Shown: piece by piece, positions 43,089 to 52,243 of the stretch
Numbering within the stretch: the stretch's first letter is position 1
Layout of the letters: each line of letters opens with the position of its first letter
Assembly (NCBI RefSeq): GCF_008014775.2
Contig: NZ_CP144914.1
Location: 1,798,001 to 1,862,000, forward strand
DNA length: 64,000 bases
Direction: 5' to 3'
From: Alkalicoccus halolimnae
Lineage (GTDB): Bacteria; Bacillota; Bacilli; Bacillales; Salisediminibacteriaceae
Translations under genes and position numbers: made by a program
The notes under the pieces: generated by a model
The model's database searches: none
Seen by the model: the letters and a program-made list of their open reading frames with translations, nothing else
What the model was told of the DNA's origin: nothing

Positions 43089-43580
43089 ATGAATAAAGAA
43101 GATTTAAGATATTTCGAAAAAATATTAAATAACAGAAAAGCAGAGCTTAAAAATCGAACGTCTAAAGAAGGCATTCAAACGGATGAATTGTCCAATTATG
43201 ATAACCATCCTGGAGACCAGGGGACGGAGCTCTCAGAGCAGCATAAGGAGCAGGCACTGAACTCAAAGGATGAAAAAGAAATTGCGAACATAAATTATGC
43301 CTTGTCTAAAATAGAGCAAGGCACGTACGGCATTTGTGAAGTCAGTCGTAAAACTATCCCAATGGAGCGACTCGAAGTTCAGCCGACAGCACTCACACTT
43401 GTTGAGCATGCAGATGAGCATAATGAGAGCAAAAGACCTTCGGAAGAAACTGTACTGGATCCATTGAACACTCCGGAGTCCTCCAGAGAAAGCCTCAAAG
43501 AAGAATTTTTAGAAGATATAGAAGAACATGGTTCTTCTGATTCCGATTATGAAAGCAGACGTGATAATGGAGATAAGTAA
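43089..43580 (+). CDS. TraR/DksA-family stress protein (YteA/YocK type)
   Basis: The 163-residue protein has the Bacillus YteA/YocK layout: an N-terminal coiled region (about 1-50), the DNHPGDQGTELSEQHKE stretch, and a C-terminal DksA-like segment, GTYGICEVSRKTIPMERL. The latter keeps only one of the four zinc cysteines. The acidic tail is longer than the finger requires. DksA proteins bind RNA polymerase; the Bacillus members are general-stress proteins of unclear action. ATG at 43089 follows AAAGGAGCCATTTAAT. Single gene, convergent with pssA. Confidence 0.82.
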   Translation: MNKEDLRYFEKILNNRKAELKNRTSKEGIQTDELSNYDNHPGDQGTELSEQHKEQALNSKDEKEIANINYALSKIEQGTYGICEVSRKTIPMERLEVQPTALTLVEHADEHNESKRPSEETVLDPLNTPESSRESLKEEFLEDIEEHGSSDSDYESRRDNGDK

Positions 43581-43591
43581 ACAGAAGAGAG

Positions 43592-44311
43592 TCAGGAATG
43601 AGGTTCCCCGTAGCCCTCAGCTTTACGAATCCGCTTTTTTTTAAGCACTGCAAAAACAATTAAAAACAAAATGTAAATAATGATGGCCAGAACAATTAAA
43701 TTTGAATACTCAATTAACGCGTTGTACCGTGTAACGATAATCAAAGAAACTAACAGCATGGTTATGATTACGGTATATTTAGGGACAGGAACCTCTTTAA
43801 GACTGGGAACTGGAATACGACTTACCATTAAGATGCATAACAGCATGTAAACAGCAGAAAGAGCCGCCTGAGGAATAATGTAATTAAATAGACTCAACAG
43901 GGCGATGATCCCGCCTGCCGCAGTAATAGGTACGCCGGTAAAATAACTTTTTGACGTTGTTTCTGTATCTATATTAAATCTCGCAAGGCGGATAGCTCCA
44001 AATACTGGAAAAGTTCCGGCAATGAGAAGTCCGATGAAGCCTAAATTACTAAAAGTTGTCCAAAAAATAAGCATTGCTGGAGCAGCACCAAACGTGACGA
44101 TATCTGCCAGAGAATCAAGCTCCTTGCCAAAACTTGTTTCAACACCCATTTTACGGGCTGTCCAGCCGTCCATGCTGTCAAACATCATTCCAATCAATAT
44201 AAAAATAGCGGCATTCTGATAATCACCTAAACTGGTGGCTCCAATCGATAAAAAACCGAAAAGAAGATTGGATAATGTTAATCCATTCGGTATGTGGCGA
44301 AAAATTAACAA
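43592..44311 (-). CDS. pssA: CDP-diacylglycerol-serine O-phosphatidyltransferase
   Basis: The 239-residue membrane enzyme has the CDP-alcohol phosphotransferase motif, DGWTARKMG followed by FGKELDSLAD (Asp at about residues 49-75), and about seven hydrophobic segments. It makes phosphatidylserine, the precursor of phosphatidylethanolamine. It is longer than B. subtilis PssA (177) by a C-terminal pair of helices and a basic tail. I infer a TTG start at 44311 after GAGGAGGATCGAA; the ATG seven codons upstream puts the ribosome site inside the gene. psd is not adjacent. Divergent from the prs-like gene. Confidence 0.88.
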   Translation of the reverse strand: MLIFRHIPNGLTLSNLLFGFLSIGATSLGDYQNAAIFILIGMMFDSMDGWTARKMGVETSFGKELDSLADIVTFGAAPAMLIFWTTFSNLGFIGLLIAGTFPVFGAIRLARFNIDTETTSKSYFTGVPITAAGGIIALLSLFNYIIPQAALSAVYMLLCILMVSRIPVPSLKEVPVPKYTVIITMLLVSLIIVTRYNALIEYSNLIVLAIIIYILFLIVFAVLKKKRIRKAEGYGEPHS

Positions 44312-44465
44312 TTCGATCCTCCTCACTGTCATATTTCTATACCTGTTATTATACCTTACTTAATAAGGGAAGAGAAACTATTGGAAAAAATTAAAATCAC
44401 CGCACAAACTTACCTTTCATATGATAATATAAACTCATTGATTAATGAGGAGAGGATGTATAACG

Positions 44466-45404
44466 ATGCATAATACTATGAAAATATTTACACTGAATTC
44501 CAATAGAACTCTAGCTGAAGAGATCGCCGATAGTCTGGGGATGAATCTGGGTGCTTCATCCATTACCCGTTTCAGCGACGGGGAAGTACAGATTAATATC
44601 GAAGAAACGGTAAGAGGGTATGATACATACTTGATTCAGTCCACATCAGAACCCGGCAACGAATATCTGATGGAACTTCTTATTATGATCGATGCACTAA
44701 AAAGAGCTTCTGCAAGATCGATTAATATCGTTATTCCTTACTACGGTTACTCCAGACAGGACCGAAAAGCACGTTCGCGGGAACCGATAACAGCAAAATT
44801 AATTGCAAACCTGCTTGAATCTGCTGGAGCCACAAGAGTTCTTACGGTAGATCTTCATGCTGCTCAGGTGCAAGGTTTCTTTAATATCCCCGTTGACGAA
44901 CTTAGGGCCAACAAGCTGCTCGGAGATTACTTTAAAGAAAAAAATCTTGAAGACATTGTGGTCATTGCACCGGAAAACGCCGGGACTGGACGCGCCCGTA
45001 AACTGGCGGAGCAGCTGAACGCACCAATTGCATTTATTGATAAGCAGAGAAAAAATGAATCTAGTGCTGTGCATGGTATAAATATTATTGGTGACATTGA
45101 AAATAAGTCTGCCATAATTATTGATGACATGATTGATACTGCCCGTACTATTACTTCAGGGGCTGCTGCTCTGCTGGAGTTTGGTGCTAAAGAAGTATAC
45201 GCATGCAGTACGCACGGGGTGTTATCAGAACCAGCAGTATCCCGTATTCGGGAGTCTGATATAAAAGAAGTGGTTATTACAAATTCGATTTACCTTCCAG
45301 CGCAGAAAAAGGATGAACGTATCAAAGTACTTTCTATAGGTCCGCTTCTCGCCGAAGGCATCCACAGAGTTCAAAATAACGAATCTGTAAGTAATTTATT
45401 CTAA
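44466..45404 (+). CDS. Divergent ribose-phosphate pyrophosphokinase homologue
   Basis: The 312-residue protein aligns end to end with Prs: [60 protein letters not shown] with His131, and IDKQR retaining the loop Lys and Arg. Several signature residues differ. The usual SPDHGG is APENAG (168-173), and the PRPP-binding loop ends DTART where DTAGT is expected (224-228). Canonical prs lies with glmU in Bacillus; here the neighbours are pssA and an exporter. It is probably a second, specialised or degenerate copy. Activity is uncertain. Confidence 0.82.
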   Translation: MHNTMKIFTLNSNRTLAEEIADSLGMNLGASSITRFSDGEVQINIEETVRGYDTYLIQSTSEPGNEYLMELLIMIDALKRASARSINIVIPYYGYSRQDRKARSREPITAKLIANLLESAGATRVLTVDLHAAQVQGFFNIPVDELRANKLLGDYFKEKNLEDIVVIAPENAGTGRARKLAEQLNAPIAFIDKQRKNESSAVHGINIIGDIENKSAIIIDDMIDTARTITSGAAALLEFGAKEVYACSTHGVLSEPAVSRIRESDIKEVVITNSIYLPAQKKDERIKVLSIGPLLAEGIHRVQNNESVSNLF

Positions 45405-45507
45405 TTGCAGTTGATTTCAAAGATTATGGGGATGCTTGCCCGGCGTTTAGAAACTTCTGCTGGAAAGCTTCCTCATTATACTATTCCAATATGGGGGGAG
45501 CCGAAAA

Positions 45508-46593
45508 ATGCCGAAATCAAAATGGTTTTTATTTTTATATAGTGTGGTATTAATACTACTCATCGTAAGGCTTTCGGTGGAAGTTCCTTTTATATTTTAT
45601 CCTTTTGCAGTGGCATTCACCTCTCTTGCTCCAGTTATTATCATTGGAGGAGTAATTTATTATATTTTAAGGCCGTTAGTTAAACTTCTTGAGAGATTCA
45701 TGCCTACGGTAGTTTCTATCCTGCTTATTTTTCTTACGTTTATTGGAATTCTTACCGGACTTATTGCAATTGCAGGCCCAATTTTATCGAATCAGATTTC
45801 TAATCTTGTAAATAATTTTCCTCAGATACTATCTGATATGGAAAGCTGGTTTAATAACTTATTAAATCATGAATGGGTTCAAATGGCGCAGGGAGAAACG
45901 GGAATGGGTAATTTCGATCCCTCTGTAATTACAGACAATCTTCAAAATTTAATGACGCAGTTTGGTGGAAATTTAGCCAGCTTTTTTGGGGTTGTCATCA
46001 GCATCGTTACAGTTATCATTGTGCTTCCGTTTGTATTATTTTTCCTCTTAAAAGATGCTGACAAGCTTCCAGAGAGTATCCTTCGATATCTTCCTGACGA
46101 TCAGCAGGATGAAGGCAAGCGGATTATGTCAGATATGGATAGTACATTGAGTGCCTATATTCAGGGACAGGCGATAGTCAGTGTGTTTGTCGGTGTTCTT
46201 GCCTATATTGCCTATTTGATTATTGGAATCGACTATCCGCTCGTTTTGGCATTAGTGGCCATGTTTACTAACCTCATCCCTTTTGTAGGTCCGTTTATCG
46301 GGACTGTGCCTGCAGTAATTGTTGCATTTTTCTCTTCGCCAATCACTGCGCTTTGGGTTATTGTCGCAATTGTCGTAATTCAGCAGATCGAAAGTAATTT
46401 GATTTCACCTAATGTGATGGGGCATAAGCTCCACATTCATCCATTGACAATTATTCTGCTCCTGCTGCTTGCAGGAAACCTGGCTGGACTGTTAGGTCTT
46501 ATCCTCGCTATTCCTGCATATGCAGTCTCTAAAGTAATTGTTCAAAACGTGTACCGGCTTCTCAAGCTTAAATACCCTAATTTAAATGGGTAG
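45508..46593 (+). CDS. AI-2E-family transporter
   Basis: The 361-residue polytopic protein has about eight hydrophobic segments. A large loop of about 60 polar residues (90-150) follows the third, and the later motif VALVAMFTNLIPFVGPFIG near 255 is a hallmark of the AI-2E/UPF0118 family. Members export autoinducer-2, or in some bacteria act as sodium-proton antiporters, so the substrate is open. The start follows GGGGGGAGCCGAAAA. It is 103 bp after the prs-like gene with no terminator between, so co-transcription is possible. Confidence 0.87.
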   Translation: MPKSKWFLFLYSVVLILLIVRLSVEVPFIFYPFAVAFTSLAPVIIIGGVIYYILRPLVKLLERFMPTVVSILLIFLTFIGILTGLIAIAGPILSNQISNLVNNFPQILSDMESWFNNLLNHEWVQMAQGETGMGNFDPSVITDNLQNLMTQFGGNLASFFGVVISIVTVIIVLPFVLFFLLKDADKLPESILRYLPDDQQDEGKRIMSDMDSTLSAYIQGQAIVSVFVGVLAYIAYLIIGIDYPLVLALVAMFTNLIPFVGPFIGTVPAVIVAFFSSPITALWVIVAIVVIQQIESNLISPNVMGHKLHIHPLTIILLLLLAGNLAGLLGLILAIPAYAVSKVIVQNVYRLLKLKYPNLNG

Positions 46594-46638
46594 AGGACAT
46601 ACCATGTGATACCTCAATAAATAAATTAATTACAAACA

Positions 46639-46680
46639 AAACCGGGTGCTGCTGTAAAAAGCGGTACCCGGTTTAATTTT
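46639..46680 (+). terminator. Terminator after AI-2E transporter gene
   Basis: AAACCGGGT pairs with ACCCGGTTT, enclosing a loop with a GCTGCT/AGCGGT partial stem, then TTTT. The remaining gap to 46931 shows no gene. Confidence 0.78.
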
Positions 46681-46931
46681 GGTGGAAAATACTTAAGAAA
46701 TACTATTCTTTGATTTGTATATATTTAAGTCACTGCAGGTTTCCGGGAGCGAAAAGGTGTGCCTCTTACAGCCTTATAATTCAGAGCGGCTGATAAACAG
46801 ACGCGGAAGCTTCCAGTTTACATGAATTTTATTATAAGACATAAAATAAACACCCTGAAATTCAGAGAATAATTCTAAATTCCAGAGTGCCTGCGGGAGA
46901 AAGAATAAGGTTCCTTTTTTCCCCTATTATT

Positions 46932-47864
46932 TTAATTTATGACTTTCAAAAATTGTTTCTTCAATTGTTTTATTAGACAGCGGATGAATATTAGCTTATG
47001 CTGAAGCACCTGAAAGACCAGTTGTTCTTCCTCTGCGGTGAGTGGAGTCATTGGCAGGCGGACAGATCCTGCCTTTACATCGATCATACGCAGGGCGGCT
47101 TTCACCGGAGCTGGACTCGGAGCACTGAACATAGCTTCCATAACAGGGACAAGTTCACGATGCAGTTTTGCAGCATATTTCGCATCACCGCGGTTGTAAG
47201 CCGCTATCATAGCCTGCATTTCTGTGCCAATAATATGGGAGGATACTGACACTATTCCCTCTGCACCAACAGAAAGAGATGGAAGAGTAAGACTGTCATC
47301 TCCGCTGTAAAGAGTAAAGTCGTCCGGCGTAAGCGAAATTACTGCTGTCATATGGTCCAGATCACCACTTGCATCCTTAATGGATTTAATATTCGTCACA
47401 TCAGATGCCAGGGCTGCTGTAGTATCAGCGTTAAGATGCACACCGGTCCGTCCAGGTACATTATAAAGCATGACAGGTAGAGAAGTTGCATCAGCCACTG
47501 TTTTGAAATGAAGGTACATTCCCTGCTGGTTAGGTTTATTGTAATATGGCGTAGAGAGCATTACTGCATCAACACCAGCCTGTTCAGCGAGCAGGGTAAG
47601 CTCCACTGCAGCATGCGTGCTGTTGGTGCCTGTACCTGCAATAACAGGTATACGGCCGCAGGTGAATTGCACAGTATTCTTAAATAAAGCGGCTTTTTCC
47701 TCATGGGAGAGAGTCGGAGCTTCTCCAGTCGTTCCTGAAACTACAATAGCGTCAGAACCATTTGCAATAAGATGATTAATAAGATCGCGCAGGGCGAGTG
47801 TATCGACATTTCCATTTTCATCGAATGGAGTTACCATTGCTGTGATTACTTTTCCAAAGTTCAT
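46932..47864 (-). CDS. dapA: 4-hydroxy-tetrahydrodipicolinate synthase
   Basis: The 310-residue protein has all DapA active-site elements: GTTGE (Thr45, Thr46), TPYYNKP, YNVPGRTG (Tyr134, Arg139) and the Schiff-base Lys163 in SIKDASGD. It condenses pyruvate with aspartate semialdehyde in lysine and diaminopimelate synthesis. It stands alone, not in an asd-dapG-dapA operon, and is controlled by a lysine riboswitch. The last 20 residues or so (after FQVLQ) are basic, hydrophobic and beyond the normal end, suggesting a lost stop or small frameshift. ATG after GAGGTGTAGGAA. Confidence 0.92.
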   Translation of the reverse strand: MNFGKVITAMVTPFDENGNVDTLALRDLINHLIANGSDAIVVSGTTGEAPTLSHEEKAALFKNTVQFTCGRIPVIAGTGTNSTHAAVELTLLAEQAGVDAVMLSTPYYNKPNQQGMYLHFKTVADATSLPVMLYNVPGRTGVHLNADTTAALASDVTNIKSIKDASGDLDHMTAVISLTPDDFTLYSGDDSLTLPSLSVGAEGIVSVSSHIIGTEMQAMIAAYNRGDAKYAAKLHRELVPVMEAMFSAPSPAPVKAALRMIDVKAGSVRLPMTPLTAEEEQLVFQVLQHKLIFIRCLIKQLKKQFLKVIN

Positions 47865-47949
47865 TTCCTACACCTCTATTCAATATTTTTACCGCTTGGC
47901 AGCGATTTTCTTGAATAGAGCTAAATCATTGGCTTGAATGGACGAAAAT

Positions 47950-48190
47950 AAAAAGCACCAGCGAAGAGGGTCCGCTGCTGCTGTAAACATTTCGTTTATT
48001 CAGCGTGAGATAGCCCTCCATACAGTTCGATTTAAACTATATGGCAGTACTGTGTTTGTTCAACACAGTCCCAGCCTGAGAATTAAGAGGAAGAATTCCC
48101 AGCTTCGGCACGGCTTCCTTTCAGCCTTTATCAAAGGGGCTTCCATCCCCTCAAAAGGTTTAATAATAAGCAGTGCGCCTCTAAACTCAC
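47950..48190 (-). promoter_or_regulatory. Lysine riboswitch (L box) with terminator upstream of dapA
   Basis: Read on the minus strand, the 5' half has TTTAGAGGCGCAC, AAGGCTGAAAGGAAGCC and GCCGAAGCTGGG. The 3' half has GCTGGGACTGTGT, ACTGCC and GGAGGGCTATCTCACG, where CTATCTCAC pairs back with GTGAGTTTAGAGG. These are the conserved blocks of the L box in the right order. About 25 nt downstream, AGCAGCAGCGG pairs with CGCTGGTGCT followed by TTTTTATTTT (47949-47982), the expression-platform terminator. Lysine binding would favour termination and shut off dapA. Confidence 0.88.
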
Positions 48191-48353
48191 TTCAAAAGTT
48201 TTGAAGTAATGTTTTATTGTGAGTTTACTCTAACAAATATGCTCTGTTAATGCAACTATTAAATTTATCAATAGTAATAGATTGTGATACAGAAGTAACT
48301 CCGCTAAAATAAGTCTAGACAGTTTTTTATAAAAGCTGTGAAAAAGTATTTCG

Positions 48354-48600
48354 GTGTTGATACATGTAGAAAACTCCGCTTCAGCTCTGTCGTGGAGAAG
48401 ATTTTCGGGGTGACGGCGTCCTGCGGGATCTTCCAATCTTTTTTTCCAAAGGCACATTTCTGCTCCGTTTTTCTTCACGGAAAGAGAAGCCCTTCTGCTT
48501 TTTATGAAGCTTATTTTTCATTTCGTAAAACCGGTGTCAGGGCAGAGACGCCTGCTGAAGGCGCTCAGATCCTCCCGGTCATCAGGAAAACCGCAATCCT
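48354..48600 (+). repeat. Dispersed repeat, second copy
   Basis: This copy matches 20694-20890 over most of its length, with an insertion of about 30 bases (around AAGGCACATTTCTGC) inside. Its 3' end, GATCCTCCCGG-TCATCAGGAAAA, also matches the first 30 bases of the window. No ribosome site or gene is present in it. Confidence 0.72.
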
Positions 48601-48802
48601 TACCTTAGATAAAAATACGAATATTCATAAAGTTTAGTCTGAAGATCTATTTTTACTAAGACTTTTATTGCGAAATTCATTTGAAGAGAAGCCTCCGGGA
48701 AAATGTCTATCTGAAGCGAAGTACTGGACATGGTCCGGATTTTACATTGTCGATTTCTACTATGAAATTGATTCATTAATATGAAAATGATGGGTGATAG
48801 GA

Positions 48803-49924
48803 TTGGATAAAATTATTGTGATTGGCGGCGGAATACTTGGTGCTTCTGCCGCTTTTCATTTATCTCTGGAAGGAAAAGATATTACGTTAATTGATGCAGA
48901 GCATGAAGGCCGTGCGACATCTGCCGGTGCAGGAATTATTGGACCCTGGCTCTCTCAGCGCAGAAATAAATCCTGGTATAATATGGCGCGAGGGGGGGCC
49001 CGTTTCTACCCTGAATTAATTGACAGTCTTGCCGATTTCAATGAAACTGATACGGGTTATAAACGGGTGGGAGGCATTCACCTGCATGATATAGAAGAAC
49101 GGCTTCAACATAAGTATAAACATGCTCTGAAGAGAAAGGAAAATGCTCCTGAAATTGGAGACATCTCGCTCTTAACTGAAAGTGAAACGAAGTCGATGTT
49201 TCCCTATCTCCGTGAAGGATATCGTTCTGTGCATATAACCGGATCGGCCCGGGTAGATGGGCGAGCGTTAAACAAAGCGCTTCTTCAGGCAGCTTCCAAA
49301 AATGGTGTGAAAATTATTAAAGGCGAGGCTTCTCTGATTCGCGAGGGAGATACTGTAACTGGTGCTGAAGCAGATGGAATAAAATATTCTGCAGATAAAA
49401 CGCTCATTACTACTGGAGCCTGGACAAAGAAGCTGCTTGAACCTTCGGGGTTCCAATGTAAAGTGGTGCCTCAAAAAGGGCAGATTATTCATTTCAGGAT
49501 TCCTGATCGTAATGAGGATTGGCCGGTTGTGATGCCGCATAACGAGTTCTATCTGCTGAACTTCGGGAAGGGGCGCGTTGTTTTTGGAGCCACAAAAGAA
49601 GATGATGCGGGATATAATGTTTCCCCGACTTTAGCCGGGCAGCAGCAGATTATCAACGCATGTCTGGAGCTTGCACCCGGCCTGAAAAACGCGGAAATCA
49701 TTGAAACGCGGGTTGGTCTCAGACCTTTTACTCCGGGATTTCTACCGGTTTTCGGTAAGGTCCCGCAGATGAAAAATGTATATTTAGCAGATGGACTGGG
49801 TGCATCCGGCCTGACTTCTGGTCCATTCCTTGGAAAAGAACTTGCGAAACTTGCTCTTGAACTGGAAACAGAATTAAATCCGGAAGACTATGAGCTTCAC
49901 GATACGATTACCAGTCCCTTTTAG
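48803..49924 (+). CDS. FAD-dependent amino-acid-oxidase-like (DAO) enzyme
   Basis: The 373-residue flavoenzyme opens with IIVIGGGILGASAAFHL (dinucleotide fold) and has ATSAGAGIIGPWLS near 38. A mid-domain TTGAWTKKLL and a C-terminal ETRVGLRPFTPGFLPVFG and LADGLGASGLTSGPFLG complete it. This fits the DAO family, which includes glycine oxidase, D-amino acid dehydrogenase and sarcosine oxidase-like enzymes that deaminate small amino acids. The substrate is not determined. I infer a TTG start at 48803 near GGTGATAGGA; a GTG at 48794 is possible. No thiamine genes adjoin, so a ThiO role is not supported. Confidence 0.83.
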   Translation: MDKIIVIGGGILGASAAFHLSLEGKDITLIDAEHEGRATSAGAGIIGPWLSQRRNKSWYNMARGGARFYPELIDSLADFNETDTGYKRVGGIHLHDIEERLQHKYKHALKRKENAPEIGDISLLTESETKSMFPYLREGYRSVHITGSARVDGRALNKALLQAASKNGVKIIKGEASLIREGDTVTGAEADGIKYSADKTLITTGAWTKKLLEPSGFQCKVVPQKGQIIHFRIPDRNEDWPVVMPHNEFYLLNFGKGRVVFGATKEDDAGYNVSPTLAGQQQIINACLELAPGLKNAEIIETRVGLRPFTPGFLPVFGKVPQMKNVYLADGLGASGLTSGPFLGKELAKLALELETELNPEDYELHDTITSPF

Positions 49925-49970
49925 ATTAAAATTTAATGAAAAAGGCAATAGAACGAAAAGGAGCACCGAT

Positions 49971-50639
49971 ATGAACTTACGCTTATTTTTAAAAGCGTTC
50001 TTCTTTATCCTGATTGTGGGACTGCTTTTTTATCTTAATCAATCACACTTGAATTTTAATGCAGAAGATCTGCAGAGATTTCTTGCTTCCTTTGGTATTA
50101 TGGGGCCCGTTGTATTTGTACTATTATTCAGTCTGCGCCCGTTCATCTTATTTCCTGCTTCTGTCCTGGCAGTTGCAGGAGGTCTGGCGTTCGGCCCCTT
50201 TCTAGGTCCGGTGGTAACTTATGCCGGTTCTATAGCAGGTGCACTCCTGTCTTTTCTTTTTATCCGCAGAATCGGCTCTAAAAAACCGTTGAAAAAACAT
50301 GGAGAAAAAAGAAAGCTGCTTCAAAAGAGGATTGAGGAGAATGGTTTTTTTTACATCGTTTCATTAAGGATCATTCCAGTAATTAATTTTGATCTAGTCA
50401 GTTATTTATCAGCCTTATCAAAAGTAAAACTTAAAACATATTTGTCTGCTACAATGCTTGGCATCATTCCCGGTACAATTGCATTTAATTTATTGGGAGC
50501 TTCGATAGCAGATTTAACCCCCGGACTCATGGCTGCAACAGCCGCAGTATTCGCAGTTGCCCTTTCTATTCCGATTTATGTAAGGTATCAGCTCCAAAAA
50601 AAGAACTTAAACATGGAAGACGTAACTGAAGAAAAGTGA
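49971..50639 (+). CDS. TVP38/TMEM64-family membrane protein
   Basis: The 222-residue protein has about five hydrophobic segments and the VTT/SNARE-associated (DedA-like) domain pattern. LRPFILFPASVLAVAGGLAFG lies near 56-77, then YAGSIAGALLSFLFIRRIG, and LRIIPVINFDLVSYLSALSKV. Related proteins include Bacillus YtxB/YdjZ and eukaryotic lipid scramblases. A role in lipid or metabolite movement across the membrane is inference. ATG at 49971 follows AAAGGAGCACCGAT. It may share a transcript with the flavoprotein genes on either side. Confidence 0.85.
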   Translation: MNLRLFLKAFFFILIVGLLFYLNQSHLNFNAEDLQRFLASFGIMGPVVFVLLFSLRPFILFPASVLAVAGGLAFGPFLGPVVTYAGSIAGALLSFLFIRRIGSKKPLKKHGEKRKLLQKRIEENGFFYIVSLRIIPVINFDLVSYLSALSKVKLKTYLSATMLGIIPGTIAFNLLGASIADLTPGLMAATAAVFAVALSIPIYVRYQLQKKNLNMEDVTEEK

Positions 50640-50661
50640 CACGTTAGGATGGTGCTGAAAG

Positions 50662-51999
50662 GTGGAAAAATTTGAAGTAGCTATTATAGGTGGAGGGGTA
50701 GGGGGTCTGACTCTGGCTCTTCGTCTCGCGCAGAACAATGTAAAAGTACTTGTTATAGAAAGAGACCAGAATCCGGGGAAAATTTACAAAGGGGAGCTGT
50801 TGCAGCCAAAGTCACTTTATCATTTTAAAGAAATGGGTATAGAAGAAAAAATTGTTGATGGCAGTCTCGCTCTCCCTACAATTCATACGTATGAACTTAA
50901 ACAAAATATGCGGGGGACTATTGAAAAAAGCATGTATATTCCTCTTCACTATGATCGTCTGAAAACGACATTTCCAGAAGCGCGTATGATTCCCCATGAA
51001 CGTTTGAAAAATATTATATTGGAAGAAGCCAAGTCCTATGAAAAGTTTCACTACTGGAATCCGGCAGTTTTTCAACGTTTTACCAAAGTAGATGAAAAAA
51101 GATCTCAGTTTTCAAGAGCTTCTATAAAAAAGAATAAGGAAGAAATAGAGATAGAAGCAGACTTTTTTGTGGGAGCAGAAGGCAGGACTTCTATTATACG
51201 GAAAGCTATGAAGCAGAATCTGGTTACTACTCAATATAACCATCATTTTTTAACTGTTACGTTTCCAAGGCCGGAAAATTATCTGGAGGCCAGAATGTAT
51301 GCTTCGCACAAATCATTTATAGGGATATTTCCCCTGCCTGATAATGAAGTGCGCTGTGTAATGCTCATCAAACCAGGCGATTATAATAAAATGAAAAAAG
51401 AAGGGATGAGTGCGTTCACAGAACCTTTTATAAAGTTTGAACCGGAGTTGAAAGATTACGTTACTCAAATTGAGTCATGGAAAAAGATCCAGCTGATGGT
51501 TCCTATCCGCCACAATATTCATGAATATGTGAAAGGCAATGCAGCTATTATTGGGGATGCAGCCCACGCAGTCCATCCTATGGCAGGGGAAGGGATGAAT
51601 CTTGCTATACAGGATGGCGCCATTCTGGGGGACCTGCTCGGGTGGATGTATGAAAAAAATAATCTTAACCCTAAAAACCTGAAAATGTTTGAAAAAGTCC
51701 GCAAAAAAAGAGCGGATAGACTTTCATTATTAAGCCATTTTTCTGCTCTTGGATATGCATGGCCTTTTCGATGGTATCAGTTCGGAAGAATGTTTGCACT
51801 GAAAAGATTTGAGAGACATCCCATACTGCATTATAAACATATGCTTAATATATCAGGTGTCGGGTGGTGGGCTTATACTCCGATGGATGTTCTCCGTTTT
51901 TTCGGTCCGTCTTCCATGTATATAAAACCGATATTTAATAAAAGAAGCAAAAGAGCTATTTTTACTGACGAAGATGATTACCCGTGGCGAACGAAATAA
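50662..51999 (+). CDS. FAD-dependent aromatic-hydroxylase-like monooxygenase
   Basis: The 445-residue flavoprotein belongs to the PHBH/UbiH group. It has an N-terminal GGGVGGLTLALRLA (10-23), the DG-type motif FVGAEGRTSIIRK near 169 and the GDAAHAVHPMAGEGMNLAIQ motif near 299-318, which bind FAD and NADPH. The family hydroxylates aromatic rings or quinone precursors, and some members oxidise geranylgeranyl chains. No pathway genes are nearby, so the substrate is unknown. The GTG start lies 22 bp after the TVP38 gene, with only a weak ribosome site. Confidence 0.8.
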   Translation: MEKFEVAIIGGGVGGLTLALRLAQNNVKVLVIERDQNPGKIYKGELLQPKSLYHFKEMGIEEKIVDGSLALPTIHTYELKQNMRGTIEKSMYIPLHYDRLKTTFPEARMIPHERLKNIILEEAKSYEKFHYWNPAVFQRFTKVDEKRSQFSRASIKKNKEEIEIEADFFVGAEGRTSIIRKAMKQNLVTTQYNHHFLTVTFPRPENYLEARMYASHKSFIGIFPLPDNEVRCVMLIKPGDYNKMKKEGMSAFTEPFIKFEPELKDYVTQIESWKKIQLMVPIRHNIHEYVKGNAAIIGDAAHAVHPMAGEGMNLAIQDGAILGDLLGWMYEKNNLNPKNLKMFEKVRKKRADRLSLLSHFSALGYAWPFRWYQFGRMFALKRFERHPILHYKHMLNISGVGWWAYTPMDVLRFFGPSSMYIKPIFNKRSKRAIFTDEDDYPWRTK

Positions 52000-52102
52000 C
52001 ATCAGTTAAAGATATAAACTTTAATAGCAGCAATCTGCAGGGTTTTATAAAGTTCATGGGATCCGGCCGGTTTCTATACAAATTGAACTTAATATCATTT
52101 TT

Positions 52103-52134
52103 AACGTCATGAATGTTTTTATCATGGCGTTTTT
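52103..52134. terminator. Terminator with CATGA core upstream of addB
   Basis: AACGTCATGA pairs with TCATGGCGTT (one G-U) and is followed by TTTTG. It ends the flavoprotein transcript and isolates addBA. A possible addB -10 box, TACAAT, lies near 52192. Confidence 0.75.
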
Positions 52135-52243
52135 GTTTGAATAATTTTATCCGTCGCCCCAGGGAATACTTCAATAAAAGAATAGATTCTGCTACAATAA
52201 GTATACGAACATACGCTTGTATAGGGGAAAGAAGGTATTAGTT

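Noticed and set aside
48338..48637. 99-codon frame with a convincing-looking N-terminus
   Set aside because: It is a translation of the second copy of the dispersed repeat. The same region in the first copy is frame-disrupted, so it is not a conserved protein.
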